A DNA stretch of 64,000 bases, taken from positions 12,912,974 through 12,976,973 of the forward strand of contig CM046853.1 in NCBI GenBank assembly GCA_025617745.1, written 5' to 3'. This DNA is from Heliocidaris erythrogramma (Eukaryota; Echinodermata; Echinoidea; Camarodonta; Echinometridae). Positions 22,348 to 37,300 of the stretch are shown here, piece after piece. The notes beneath the pieces were generated by a model, which was given only the letters and a program-made list of their open reading frames with translations, did not search any database and was not told where the DNA came from. The position numbers and the translations under genes were made by a program. Every line of letters begins with the position of its first letter. Positions within the stretch are counted from its first letter, which is position 1.

Positions 22348-25300
22348 CCTTTCCTGAATAAGATTCCGTACCTCTCTTTCTGCTGGTAAATCTCTTCTGC
22401 CAATCTCCCTCTTTCCTTCTACCTCTCGCTTGTGTAATTTTTGTTGTATGCCTCTTTCCCTCTGCCCCTTACTCCATTACAAGAAACAGTTATATCAAAA
22501 TCATATTGTCTAGTCGTGTCCCCATTTCTTAATTTTCCTCTCCCTCTTTCCCTCTTTCTTTCTTTCTCACACAAACATTTGATCATTCTATCTTTCCATC
22601 TCTCACCTAAAAGGATATCTCCCCAGGTGAAACTTTTATCAGGAGCTATTTTCAATCCCTCCTCTCATCTCTAACCCATTCTCTCTCTCTCTTCCTGCAT
22701 CTCCCTCCCTCCACATCTCGTATCTCTCAGACTAAAATGCATACCTCCCCAGGTGATGTGACGTCAAGCTGCTATTTGCTGAAGGTGTGCGGATATTGGT
22801 ACATGTGCGACAAGTGTGAACGGTGAAAGCGCAGGAAAAAGAGGTGTTACAATTCTAGGCTATTTCTGAAAGAGGTTGGATAGAATCTTGTGAGGCCCTT
22901 TCCCTATCTGGCACCATCTGCCAATCAATGGCATGTTTCTCATTGTCTGTGTATTGCTACAGATGAAAGAGGACTCATTTTTGAAAAAAAATTGTAGCTT
23001 TTTTGTAAAATGCTAACATCTTTAAATGTCCAACATTTTATAACAAACAAAATTTCTAGTTTGTTTGATTTGATCTGAAATCTATCAGCAGTCTCTGATG
23101 TCAATGTCTCAGGGCAAAATGATAATTCAATGTGTCTCAGTTAATTTCTTTCCAGTTATATGCATGTAACATTGAATAGATTTTATGTACACATACTGCA
23201 TGCATATGGTGTTATAACTTGAAAATAAGTTTCCTTTAGGTCTGCATCACTTTTCCCTATGGTCAGACTTTTCACTTCCTAAAATGTTAAAATCTAATGC
23301 CTCCATTTATAGGCTATCCTAAAAATAAGGATTGGATTACAATGTTTTAATTAAAGCAGAATCACACTATTCAAGATACTTATATCTTTCTCAATCTTCA
23401 GGGAGCTTTTGGGTTATTATGGAATCTGGTACACAAGGTCAACCGTAATGAGGTGCTCAGTAGACGTGAAATAAACACAGTATCTAACTTCCCTTCCGAT
23501 CCCCAAACAAGACTTGAGAATTCAATCTGTAAAGTGACCCTGTTTGTCCATCATAAATCTTAAAGCAAGACACAGGAGAGAGAGGATAGCTTTCACCATT
23601 GGAACTTCTCAATCCTGCATAAGAGTAATAGTGGGTCAATGTTTGATTTATCATGGTATCTTCCCTGGCAAAGGTCATATATTCATAATGAATGTGAAAA
23701 CTGATTAGACAAAGGCTTGATCATCACATGACAGAACCAAATCCCAAACTTGACAGAAACAGAGGTAATTTCTTTCAACATCTTTGAACTATTTTAATGG
23801 CTTTGGTCGCCCAATAGGACAAACAGGAGACTGCCACAATCGACTCCAGAAGTAAACTGATTGGAGTCATGGCTGTATGTTGGTCAATGGCTGCAGCTTA
23901 GTTTCATTTATTCTGAACAATTTCTTTTAGCAAACCAAATTCCGATCGTGAAAAGGCTGATTAGAGTTTTATCAGGATGAGTCACTTTAGTATTTCCCAC
24001 AAAATCGAAGCAAATTGAACAAAAATGTGGCATTTTAGAGGGCAATTTACAATACAGAGTGACACCACTTTAGGGGCCCCCAACAGAATGAAGGGGAGGG
24101 GGTAAGGCGATTCCCCAATATCACATATCTGACTTGCATGAGACCGCTAGCACAAGACTGTGGTCGATGGTCTGGTGGAGACTATCCAAGGCATGATTAA
24201 ATCGCCACGGCACTGACGATATCGCACTCCCGTCTCGGCCACAAATTAATAGTCGTTGCTGGCTGTTGCAGAAAAGCGATACCGCTCATGGTTGGAGGCT
24301 ATTTTGTCAGAGCAGTAATAACAGCCATCAATTTGTGCCAGGGCGAGAGAAGTTAAAAATGCAAATAAACTTTTTTTCCCCTAAACAAAAATGTTCCCTT
24401 ACTTGTGCTTGGATGAGAGGAAACCCAACATGTCATTAGGACAAGAGTGAATGTCCTCAGATACAGTTCAACAATCTCTCACACACTTGGCCATGTTCAT
24501 TCTGGGAGTTTGGAAGTAAAGTGCCTAAAGAAAGCATAAATTGCGATGCATGGGAACTGAAAAATTTGCTCTCAGCCAATCAGATGCAAGGATTTCAGTA
24601 GCTTATAACAATTGTCGGTAAAAGTCACTGACAAAACGCTTGATGAAACGCTCCCCAGGACTGCTAAGAGATGTGGAAATTTATGATGACATCTGTGACT
24701 TGAGGGTGGGTGTAGGGTTGAGGGAGGGGTGGTTGTCACTGGTATTTCTGTCATGATGATGATGATCAGAGGTCACAGAACTTTTGAACTTGTCCCTCAC
24801 TAAGGTATTTCCACCCATCTTCATTCCACAGGCAATAAATCTCTCTTTACATACTTCTTTGTGCAGAAATATTCAACAGAGCAACCTAAACCCAGAAAGA
24901 AAACACAGTCTTGGGCTGTTTAGGATTTTGAAAAAAGGCATCAATGTTGGATTTTTGGGGCAAAGAGCAAAAATCCTGAACTTTTATTAAATATAATATC
25001 ATCCGTTGGGAGCAAGAAAGGCACTTAACTCATACAATTTAACAGAGTAGCATGCTTTTGACTCTCAGCACATATCTACTCCTCCCTTCCATAGCAGCCT
25101 CTGAGAGATGTTTGGTTATCTAAGCATTTATCTACTATGCCCCCCCCTAAGAATTATTAACCCAACCTGTCACCATGTGATACATTCTGGCATATTCTCC
25201 TTTAATAATTGATGATGGTCATGTTGCCCCAAGACTGACTGGGAATTGATGCATACATCCTACACATTTACATTCCATACATATCACCCACCATGCTGCA

Positions 25301-28300
25301 TACCACAAATTGGCAAGATCTCCTTGGTAAGACACAGAATGTTAACCCACCATAAACACATTCATATCATAGCTGCTGATATTCCCATGTCTCCAATCAT
25401 GGCTGCTTTTAATTTAAATTGTAAAAAAGGGGAGGGAGGGAGGCATATCCTAGGGAGTATTCTCTCAAATGTTTTATTCAATAACTCCTGCAGTAATGGA
25501 TATTTAAACAATGATTTTCAAATATGACCACCCTCATTGGTGGTCCATTGGTCTGATGGAAACAATATAATATGTCTGATGAGAGCCAGAAGGGCATAAA
25601 TTCTATGTAAAATGATACAAGTTAACGCCTTTCTGGCCCTCAACAGACGATTATTTCATTAAGGCTAGAAAACTGGGAGAATCACCTGCATTTCCATAAA
25701 TCTAGAAAGATGGTGTGCTTGCACCATATCCTCCTATTATAACCCTATCATCTACACTTCTATGCTCTATATCTCTAACAACATCTCTATCTTTCTCTAT
25801 CAGAAAGGACAACAAAGCCAGCTCATCCACAGGATACCTCTCAATGCAACTCATCCTCCTTCTTCCTGCTTACTATAGCTGATTACCATGGCGATCTACC
25901 ATGCTATCATATCACAATCACACTGCATCCTCTAGATCACACAGTCAGTAACAATACCCTATCAGGTATCTTCACATTACCCCCCCCCCCCCATCTGCTC
26001 TACTCAAATACAGTCTTCATACCAGACTATTCATATATTTCCCCTTCTTCCAATAAATTCATCTCCAATAAATGCCTTGAATATAGAAAGACAACACTGA
26101 TGTGTTTCAGACTGTTGATTAGATATGAAGACATCTATATTTCAGACCCAATTTTATTAGTTCAAGATGAAAATAGATGGAATGGATGAGCATGGTTTCC
26201 AATAGAAGAGGCCTCAGGTTCCAAGTCCTTTGCTCAGAGCCATATCGTCTGTTAGAAGCCAGAAGGGTGTTAACTCGGTACAAAAGATGTGAGTAACGCC
26301 CTTCTGGCTCCATGTTAGGACAACGATGTAACATGTAAATCAGTGGTACTGCTAGGGATGTGGAATTGGCAAACTGAATGCAGGACTGCCAAAGTAAATG
26401 TAGAAGAAAAGGCAGAAAGAGCATCATAACTAGGCTAGTTTGCTGATAGCAGATTGTATTCATTCAACACAGGAGCATCAAAGCAAACCTGTGAGTGCTT
26501 GTTGCTGAATGATGGATCCACTCTAAACTTTTCTAGACAATTTCAGCCTTTTTGGACATTCTGTCTCTAAAAATGGCCTCTTATATTTCACTCTCATCCA
26601 TCATCTCTATTATTTAGAAGTATCCATGCTTTTTTTCTCTCATTCTCCATCAGTGTGTCTGTCTGTCAGTCAGTCTGTGGGACTCCAACCTCTGTTTATT
26701 TATCCGTCTGTCTCTGTATCTCAAGTAATGCAGTGTGTGTATATCTCATTTTTTCTCTCTTCTTTATGAAGGTTTGGTGTATATCATCTTTCTACAATTT
26801 GGTTGAGCAGATCTATCCCTTTTCCCCCATCCAATGTTGTTTGAAATAAATAAAACATTAGCAGGACCCATGTATCAAAGTAATACCATATTTATATTCC
26901 AGAAGGGAGTCAAGATTTGAGAATGTGTATTCTTACCGAGTGAAGTAAACAAGCTGTAAACTGCATAGCTTCTTGGTGTGTTTGCTCTAACATATCCATC
27001 TGAAGATCATCAAGAAGAGCATTTCCTTCATAAAGACAGTCTTCAAACTACAGCAAATAAAAAGAGAAAGAAATATGTCATTAAATATATGTACACTATA
27101 TGTGACCCTCCACCACAAAACGACCAATAAGTCGGAAATTTGGGTTTTTAAATTTAAAATGATATATAACTTGTGTTCTATATACTAAGCAAACCCTTAT
27201 AAATTACAATGAGAATGTCCGAGTGTCAGACAGGCTAATGACCGAAACAATAGAGAAAACGGGCTCCAAAGAAGAGTGACCATTTAAGAGCGCCTAATCT
27301 GTGTCCTATTGTTTGTCGCACAAAAGGTTGAGTCAAAACTCCAAAGCCTACACTGTGAATTACTCATTAAATTGGGTTGAAACTTTCCATACCTTTAGAA
27401 TACATATATTTCTTTCTTTCTGTAAATTTTGAATATCAGACAGTGCATAGTTTTTGAGCTATACCACAAAAGCGATGTGAAGTACGATCCCAGCAAGCTG
27501 ACTCACAAAGTTTGAATATCCAGGAAAAAATGGTCATTTTGAATGAGAGTAAAAACATATTTCAGCATGGTATTTTACCTCGAAATTTTTTCAGATGGTA
27601 GATTAATGAATTAACTTTCAGAAAATACCAAAAACTTAAAATTGAAACTTCCACCCCAAACAACCTTTTTCAGCTGTTTACTCTAAAACCCCCATTGCGA
27701 CTTATTGGTCGTTTTGTGGTGGAGGGTCACATATATTCTTTAGCCCATTACATGTATAGGAGTGTCAATTAAAATATGTAACATAATTCCTAAATAACTG
27801 CAAGAATGAGAACTAAGCGAATACAGACCTCAAACTTTTTTTTTTTGTTAAAAATAAACTGATGAAAAATGAATTTGTCATTAAGCTAACTGAAAACAAT
27901 TATGTATCAAACTTGCAGCAAAATGTAAATAATCTAAAAGAACAAAACAAACATATAATATAAAAAGCAAAGAGAGAAATGTAGGAACCCCTACAGCCTC
28001 TAATTTTAAAGTAATTTCCAAAAGATTTCCCCATGTGTCAGAGGTGTCTTTGAAAAGGTGATAATACATCCCGATTCCACGTTCAACTTCTTTCAGCACT
28101 AGAGTTACAATTTATTATCAACCGCGCAACTACAACACAATACAGCCACCTAATTCCCGCATCACAAACACCTGCACTGAGCTCACTTTTCACACTTAAT
28201 TCAAGCACATATCCGTTTCTGATCCGCACTGTAACATTTTCTCAAGCTAAATAGTCACAACTAATAGATCCTTCTGAATGTAAGCATATTTGATCCTCTT

Positions 28301-31300
28301 TCTGCTTTCAGATACCATCTTATAATCAGCATTGCATTAAGTATTCAATACTCCTGCCAAGCAGTTTGCATCTCTGTCCTAAATACATGTCATTTGACAG
28401 TTTTTTTTTTGTGAGCGCCGCTACAATCAATGGAGTGTTATCCAAAGCAAAAGATTTGCAAAAGCAGCTTTAATCCGCTCGCTCCTGAATTGGTAAAAGA
28501 TACAGAATTCCCCATGCATTATACATGGCATGACATCATATATGAATGCATTTTGTCACAATATTAGATGCAAAGTCAGATAGCCAGGGGGGAAGGGGGG
28601 ATTGGACGGAAATGATATCTTGCTCCGATCTCGCATTGACAGCAAATAATTGAGTCGAATCCCTTTTGAAGTGGGGAAACGTAATGATGGTAGTGGCCTT
28701 GCTTTCTCTTATCCGTGGCCTGAAACCTAGTTTCTATGGTCGGACACCTCTTCTATGAATGGCATTGTGGGTAGTCTACTTCTCCGATTCTCAGGGGAAG
28801 AGAATTAATAACTACAAATTGGTTCCTGCCCTCAAAATCAGTATTCAAGACATGGTATAATGGATGTAAGGAAAGCACTGTGATACTACTTGCATTGTAT
28901 CAGGGCCAATGGACGAATCAATGACTAGGAGATGTTAGATACAATTCCAACTCTGTGAAAACAGATACCATGAAGAAAATACTCTGAGGTGACACCTTAT
29001 GAAAGAGCTAGGCCGGAACACCAAAATGAAATTTTGGTCAATAAACATAAATAATCCAATGCAAATCTATAGAATTATTTATTCAACATTTTTACTTCCA
29101 AAAGTAAGATAGATTTCAACAAATTAGGTTTTTGAATATTTCTCTATAATGGTATCACTCCATATTAAAATACGCCCCTGTTTTAAGACTCAACAATGAG
29201 GGACACTGTCAACTGATTTCTGATTTCTTCGAAATTCAAAATGTTGATTTCTGTAACATTTGTAGTAACTTTAAGTATTGGAGATCACATAGCTGAAAGT
29301 CAATATCTGTAACAGACAATGAGGTTGATTTCTGTAAGATACATTTCGTTCCCGAAGTTCAACACTACTGTAAACGCTGTTATTTTCGCGTGATTAAATT
29401 TTCGCGCTGAGCGACCCAAAAGCATATTCGCAGGTTCTTGAATTCGCGCTGCACAATTACTCACTCGCACTCTAAAATGAATTGGATTCAAACACGTATT
29501 AATCAGATGAAGCGCGCAATGCAGCGTCCATTCAAAACAAGCATAAGAAATCGTGCTAATATTTTCTCGTGTTCTAGAATTCGCGCGAGCCGAAAATAGC
29601 ACGAAATCCGCGAAAATTAATGTACCGCGAATATTTCGGCATTTACAGTATACTTTTTCTAAGACAGGAGTATTTCAAAACCTACCGGTATACTAATATA
29701 GCTCTGTACACGTCAAGTGATCTATCTATTCGCTACTGTAACATTAAGCATAATCGGGGAGAAATTGGGCCACAATTAACTCAGTGGAAATGGCAACTAT
29801 ATGGTTGGTATACTTCTATTTCTAACGCCCAATGGGATATACAACAAGTAAGCTGTGTGCTTGTTTCGAAGCCTGTGCAGAATTGTTGTGGTATGGTTTA
29901 CTAGACAAGACTTCTTGACCTGATTGAATCTTGTTACATACCAACACTCCTGGATTACATCCAAGCACTACTCAAGACACAAGAAAAACTTGTTGGTGAT
30001 GTTTGTGTGGAAGAAGGCTTGATGGTAGATTTGGGTTAAAAAGGGTCAAGTTCCCAATTATTTCTAAATCGGCCAAATTACTACCGTTATCAGCATGGTA
30101 TCAGTTCAACTCTCCCTATAACTCATCCAGAAGGACTGATGCGTAATCTCTTGTATGTTTACACCAGCATGCATCTGATTTTGAAAAATAAATAAGGCTA
30201 AAACACAACAAAAAATCATAATGATGATTTTATCATTGAATATTTCCTCTACATCTTACACAAGGTGTCAATTACCAATAACTTCATAAACAAGAGCCCC
30301 AGGGGGCACGACGCTCACCTGAGGTGGATCAATTCACATCTGGTGCATGTTCTCTCTAGCACATGAACAACTTTCATTCTTCATCTATAGAGGTATCTCT
30401 ATACACAATACCAAGTCTGAGCTTCCTACCAAGTTCGGTTAAATTCCAATCATGGGTTTTGGAGAAGAAGCTGAAAATGTAAAAAGTTTATGGATGGCGG
30501 ACAACTTGCCACACCCCCCCCCCCTCCAGTGTTACCCCCACAGACCCCCTATAGGGCCACCCAGAAAAAATTCATGAACAACTTTCATTTTTCGTCTATA
30601 GAGGTATCTCCATACACAATACCAAGTCTGAGCTATGCCTGGTTCTGGAGAAGAAGATGTTTGAAATTTACATACATGTAGCTTTTACAATTGGGGGCCT
30701 TCCCCCTGGGGGCCACATGTACCATTTTAGCAACTTTGGGTCCCCTACCCCTAAGGATGATTCCTACCAAGTTTGGTTGAATTCCGATCATGTGTTTTGG
30801 AGAAGAAGATCAGAATGTACATTTTGCCTGGCAGCGCCCCCCCTCGAGTATGTTACCCCCACAGGGCCCCTATAGGGCCACTCAGAGAAATTTCATGAAC
30901 AACATTCATTTTTCATCTACAGAGATATCTCCATACACAATACCAAGTCTGAGCTATGCCTGGTTCTGGAGAAGAAGATGTTTGAAATTAACATAGCTTT
31001 TACAATTGGGGGCCACATGTACCATTTTAGCAACTTTGGGTCCCCTACCCCTAAGGATGATTCCTACCAAGTTTGGTTGAATTCCGATCATGGGTTTCGG
31101 AGAAGAAGATGAAAATGTAAAAAGTTAACGGGCGACGGACGACGGACGACGGACGGCGGACGACAGACGACGGACGCCGGATAAATTTCCATCGCAATAG
31201 CTCACTCGAGCCTTAGGCTCAGGTGAGCTAAAAAGGATATCTTGAAATTATCAAAATTATCTACTACACCAACAATTAACTCTGTTTAACCTTCCTACAC

Positions 31301-34300
31301 TATTTTCATATCTACTGCAGAAAGCATGAACATAATGTGAACTTGAACATGCCTTAAAAAATACCCCCCTTCAAATCTGTAATCAGTGTAAAATACCCAA
31401 ATAGGAAGCACTGTGACAGTTTCCCTTCACTAACTTTGAAATGTAATCCATAAGAAAAAAGAGAGAGGAAATTAATCAAATTCTACAACTCCTCAGCTAC
31501 GCCTGTCTTACACCAAGGTCCCAAATCCAATCTTAGCAAACATGCAAGGCCGTTCCATGCCACTACCCTCTTTAATGAGGTATGCATTTCCGTATCAAAT
31601 CATCAGACAAATCTAATTGCATGATAAAACTGACATCTTTGCCTAGCCTTATATCTTACTTTTGTTTTAATACCAGTTTTTGACATTCAGATTTCTCAAT
31701 ACACTTGACTGTCACAAAGTCACTGAAACACTCACAACAGTCTATTTGTATACCACATACTTTCTTGTGTTATTTTTCTCCTATGAATTTTCCTCTGAAA
31801 TTCAGAAATCCTTAAATTTCACATCTCTGATATAATTTTAATACGAAAAGCAAAAGAGAATTCTTTTTTTCAAATTGCTAATGAAGAGCATACATCCATT
31901 AAAAAAAAAACACAATTTTTTTTTTCATTAACAAAAACAAAAAATAATTCTTACCATGACTCTTTATGCCTCTCCTAATTCAATTGAAAGTGTGTGTCTC
32001 TGTCACTCTTTCGCTCCCATATCAATAATATTACTCATACCCAATCTCAAGTGTCCTACTACGAACCTTGCTAATGAAATCCCCACATGTTACCTGCAAG
32101 TCAATGAGACAGTATAAAACAAAGCCAGAATTAGGCAGCATCACTTCCAGCCTCTAAATGAAGTCAACGCTTTTGCGGTCATGAACGTAGTAAACCTTGT
32201 AAGAACCCAAATGGTTCGTTCACTTATAATCTCCCATCTCCATTCATCATGGTCAACCTACTTCATGTTACCCCTCTCCTCACCAACCACGCTCCCTCTG
32301 GCTGGGGGCTGGGAGACTGGCTTAACATCCAACACGTATCGATCAAAGAACGACAGGTTTATTGACGATCCCCTTCCCCTTCCTCTTATCCTACCAAGCA
32401 TAGTAGGCTAAGGACGTAGTATGTGGACATCCCAAATTAACCCCACAGGGTTACTCATTAATGTCTTCTACCTCCTGAAGTATTACACTGTTTTTGAGAT
32501 GTAAGTGCACCATTGTTTGTTGGTGATTACGATGGGGTGGGTTGGAGAGGAGGATGGGGGCACTCTTTAACAAATACTCATTACTGACCGCCTTGCACCA
32601 CTGCTAATGGGTCATTAGGGAACTGTGTGTTGTTTAATATGTGATTTCCCATATTCAACACGGAGATGGTGAGAAAGCAGAAACTGATGGAAAATCAGGT
32701 GCAGAATAAAGAATGTAGAAAGGTGAAAAGTCATTATGAAGCGCAGAATTGGAAAATCAATTCAAGACCTAAGACAAAGGATATCAAAATGCCTGTGGAA
32801 AAAGAATGATGACGAAGAAATGTGACTTCCTGTGCAAAAGTTAACGTAGTGACGGAGAGAGAGGGGGGGGGGGGAGACAAAGACAGCCAGGAAAACTGAC
32901 AGACATACAAGGAGCCAGGTAGAAAGCTGTTTTGACCATTTATGCCTTGCATCAGTCCTAATTCCCATAATACATCTATCTGCTGATCACACAGACGACC
33001 ACATCTGTCCATATTTCAAACCCTTCAATAATATCGCCGATAACAGTCAACTTCGTTTTAGAAGTTCATGAATAAGATTACGAGTAATGATGTGTATTTG
33101 CCATACCTCTTATTTTGGACAGAACTTTATGAAGCACAGAACTAAACTTGAGACACAAAATAACAAAGCCAAACTTAGAAATGCAAAAGACAAAAAATGT
33201 CTTCTAAAAATATTTGATATAAAAAGCCAGGTGAATTGCTGAATCATGAAAATCAAGATGCATTCAATGTTTTCCAATATATCCTGAACCAGAATTGCAA
33301 AAATGAAGGGTATTATATGAAATGGGTATTATATGAAATGGGCTTATGAAATATGTAATATAATACACACAAAGCAAGAATGGAAAAAAGAGAAAGTGAA
33401 AGGAAAATAAAATCTTGACAAAGAGAGTAAAAGAATACTTTTAAAAATAGATGGTGAGAGGAGCTCGGGAAACGTGTTAACACAAAACGATTTTCAATAA
33501 GACTTCATATTTAATTAAGCGTGAATATCATCCCTGCTTCAGCTGTGCTACATAAATGGTAAACAGAACTTATTAATAATTCCTCACGACTGTAACTCAA
33601 AACTGTCAGCTATATAGCAGTAGCTAGATTGCGAGGCTGATCAGGCATACAAGTACATAAAGCCTTTCACTAAACGCTGAATTGGGTATCTAAACACGCG
33701 CCCACAAATCAATAAGTAACAGCCAGTGAAGCAGAAAAACTGAGTTTGTGAAAGCCGGATCCATTACAGGTATACTTTGATAAGCGTTAAACATGCAGAT
33801 CTAGTTATGCAATATTGCATATTGGGCACCCATATTGAATTCTGCAAAAATATTTTGGACTAGTATGAATGATTACATGGCCATATCTAGTTCCTGGCTT
33901 TCTGTATTTCTTGAAAAGGACAGTTAATCATAAGAAACTTATTTTTCATTCAAGTAGTTGTTTCCACAATAAAAAATGTAACATAAACAAATTGCTTCTT
34001 TAATGTTTCACTTTGCTCAGTGTAGGTATCCACTTCAAGTGAGTGTTTTAACAAGAAATCTGTTTCCTACAGTCTCCCTTAGAAGTTTATTTTGCACAAC
34101 CAAATACATGACTACATATGATAATTAATCTACTGTACAGTGATGTAAAAATATGAAATAAAGCGATTTTCAAGACATCAAAAATAGGAAACTATCTGCA
34201 AAATATTGCACTTTGAGATATAATCACCCCTGCTTGTGGAGCATTATGTGTCAGGGGGAAAAACAAATCTGGTAATGGTGTGTATTAAAGGGGAATTATC

Positions 34301-37300
34301 CTCAAAATGTAAATGTGCTTATATTCAAAGATGTAATCTATTCCTTCTTGTTGTCCTGTGTGCTTTTGCATTAAAATATATATGAGATGGGTATAAATCA
34401 AGATTTTCTCAGCAAAATTTATCGTCTGCTAGCAATACCTGGGGGCTGCCATTTTCTTGATGTGTATATAAAGATATTTTTAATCCGAATGCAAAATTGT
34501 CTTTCTTCCTGATACAAAATTCCATTTGAGATTTAAAATATTTAACAGATACATACATATATTCTAAAAACGAAAATGTGTTTTATATTTCCTTGAAAAT
34601 TACTATTTTACTAAATATAAATCTATTTTCTTGATACTATGACTTACATGACGGAGCAAATTAATTCAAATTTATGGATGATAACTTTCCCGAGCGTCAA
34701 TAGTGACAAGCTATGCATTCACATGCTTTGAGATAATGGACTTCAATAGTCAGAATGCGCATTGTATAAATATGTTCTGCTCTGCCAGACAAGCTCAAGA
34801 AATCGATTTCTATTTAGCAAAACCAGATAATTTAAAAAGAAATCTATAATTTTCAAATTTTAGAATATATGTATACACCTGTTATGTGTTTTCCATCATA
34901 TACAGGGATTTTTGGTAATGAAGAAAAGCAATTTAGCTCGAGGATTAAACTATCCTCCTGACCGGAACGGTTTCCAGTGGTTCATGTACAACTCCATATC
35001 ACCAAGAAAATGGCAGCCCCCATGTAAAGTGTTAGCAGATGATACCATGTGCTAGAATGTCTTGATTTAAACCCTTTTCTGATATTTTAATTCTAAAATG
35101 ATACAGGACAATGATTAAGAATATATTACACCTTTTAACATCAGTACATTTATATTCTAGTGTTAATTCTCCTTTTAAGAGAGCAAAACTAGATATTTTA
35201 GGAGTGATTTAATTTCCCATCAGATGTTGGTTTGGCAGCTGCCCCAGTATGACAGAGTTCAGACTTGTTGTTAGATGTTCCATTATAACTTATACAATTA
35301 CATGTACAAATTTGGTTGACGGGGCTTGTGTGATTAGTTCAGCATGTTCCAACTCATGCATTTGCTGTTTTCTAAACTGGGCTGATTTCCCATTATTAAA
35401 AGAAATAATGAACAGAGAGAAGATAATCTAATGAGTTGGATGAATTACTAATGTACTTTTTATAAATATATAAGGAGGCACAGAGGGAAAGTGAATAGAA
35501 ATGGGGAAAAGGGAAAGGAGAGTAGAGAAACAGAAAGGTGATTGTGATGAAGAAAGAACAAAACAAAGACAGTGCAGTGAATAGAAGAATGAAAGATTTA
35601 AAATGATATAACAACTGAAATAGAAAAAGAGAAAAAGACTGCTTTATCGAAAAATATTTGACTTCATAAACTGACACACATATTCGCTACAATGCTCCAT
35701 AAAAGGTGAAATAAACACATTCATGCAAATATAAAGTAGCACTTATGTGACAGAGGGTTTACATGTCTGTCTGGCTGCCTCAAGCGCCTATATTCACAAG
35801 GATTACCACACAAAGATAATATTCATTTGGAAAACTAATAACAGTGAGCTCCATTTTGACAAGTCCAATAAAAGCAGGAGCACATAACAACCTGTGGGTC
35901 AGCGTAGCAACAAGATGAGGGCAATTGAGTAACATGTTCCGTTCAATTTATACCATTCTATGACAAATGAGCATATACACAGGAATTATGACGCAGATCT
36001 GACCTAATAAAGCTGCCAGTCATTATGCCTTGGTTATTAAGTGGGTGTTTACATGTCTCTTTAATGACACGTTTTGCTCATTTTTGCTCTGTTGAAAGAG
36101 ATTATTGTCTTGAATGTTCAGGCAAACTAGTGATTTAACTTCTCAGAAATATATCTGTCACAGAGTAGTTATTACCTGGGTGTCTAAAACCTAAGCTTTA
36201 ATTGCACTTTGCCTCATTTTTTTCTATTTTTATTGAAAAAACTGTTTAATGTAAGATATGCTGGAAGTGGATGTGAGGCAGAAAATGTTTATTATGGGTT
36301 ATTTTATTAAAGTAAATATGGGTTATCATGAGCAAGTAATTTTGATGATTACTGAAATCATTAATTGCTGAAATAGCTCATATTCAGTCACAAATTAAAT
36401 AAGACTACTCATTAAGGAAGTATTTAGTCCTGATAAAAAACAATGCCATACATGTACATCTGTGATTACATGCAATGAACACACAGGGACAATCCATTCT
36501 TATATGTGACAGAAAAGAATTGTGATGTTTGAGGGAGACATTTCAAGAATATCTGGCTTATACTATTTAAAACAATGTCCCCCAAATATCAAATCATTTA
36601 CACTTTACTTGAATGTTTCAATTATTTGACAACAAATCAATACACATCCAATAGGCCTAATGCTAATTTCAACATTATGAATGAACCATGTTTATTCTTA
36701 GTATCAGAGAAGCTAAGCCACTGGAATTCAACAAATGGAATTTTTATTTCCTGACCCATATATTCCTACCACCAACACCACAGCCGTTTCACATTGGAAA
36801 GTATCTTAATAAATGATGGCAAGTGTTGAGGTCCATGCTTTTGCCTAGCATAGCATAGCTGACACAGATTGAGGTTGATACTCGGTCCAAACAAACACAC
36901 ATGCTGTCAGATGCATGAAGGAGGAGAAACATTGATGACCATAGAGGTGTGTTTCCTATCAAGGTCTATTCTCACTGCCATGAGAAGCCTCAATAGATTT
37001 TGCCCAAATAAAATGCTTGTTTCATCCAGCTATTCACGATGGAAATGATGCTAAATATGACAGCCACACTGTAATGTCACTGGGAAGGCAATAATCATCA
37101 ACAGGCAAAATACATAAAATAAATCTAATGGAATCATCAAGAGAATGATTTCATGGTGGACAACCTCTTTGTTAGAGAAAGAGCAATGGATGTGATGCTT
37201 GATCTTCATTGGTTCATTAAGCATATGGCCAAACTGAAAGTGATAAAGCACCATGTCCAGTAACATGTTGTCAAGAAATATCTGGCTATGGGAACAGAGT

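Larger units (their letters stand above)
21716..26936 (-). other. PDZRN3-like intron, 5.2 kb
   Basis: No exon was recognised in it. It contains a T-run and a (TCTG)n array around 22.2-22.35 kb, CT-rich sequence to 22.75 kb, a half copy of MITE family A (24561-24658), a (C)12-type run at 25980 and two copies of hairpin family B (25579-25643, 26252-26317). Block 24070-24350 is less AT-rich and could be regulatory; I have no direct evidence for that. Confidence 0.8.

Noticed and set aside
30490-30996. Three overlapping Pro-rich frames with repeated peptide
   Set aside because: The repetition comes from the internally repeated element at 30290-31230.
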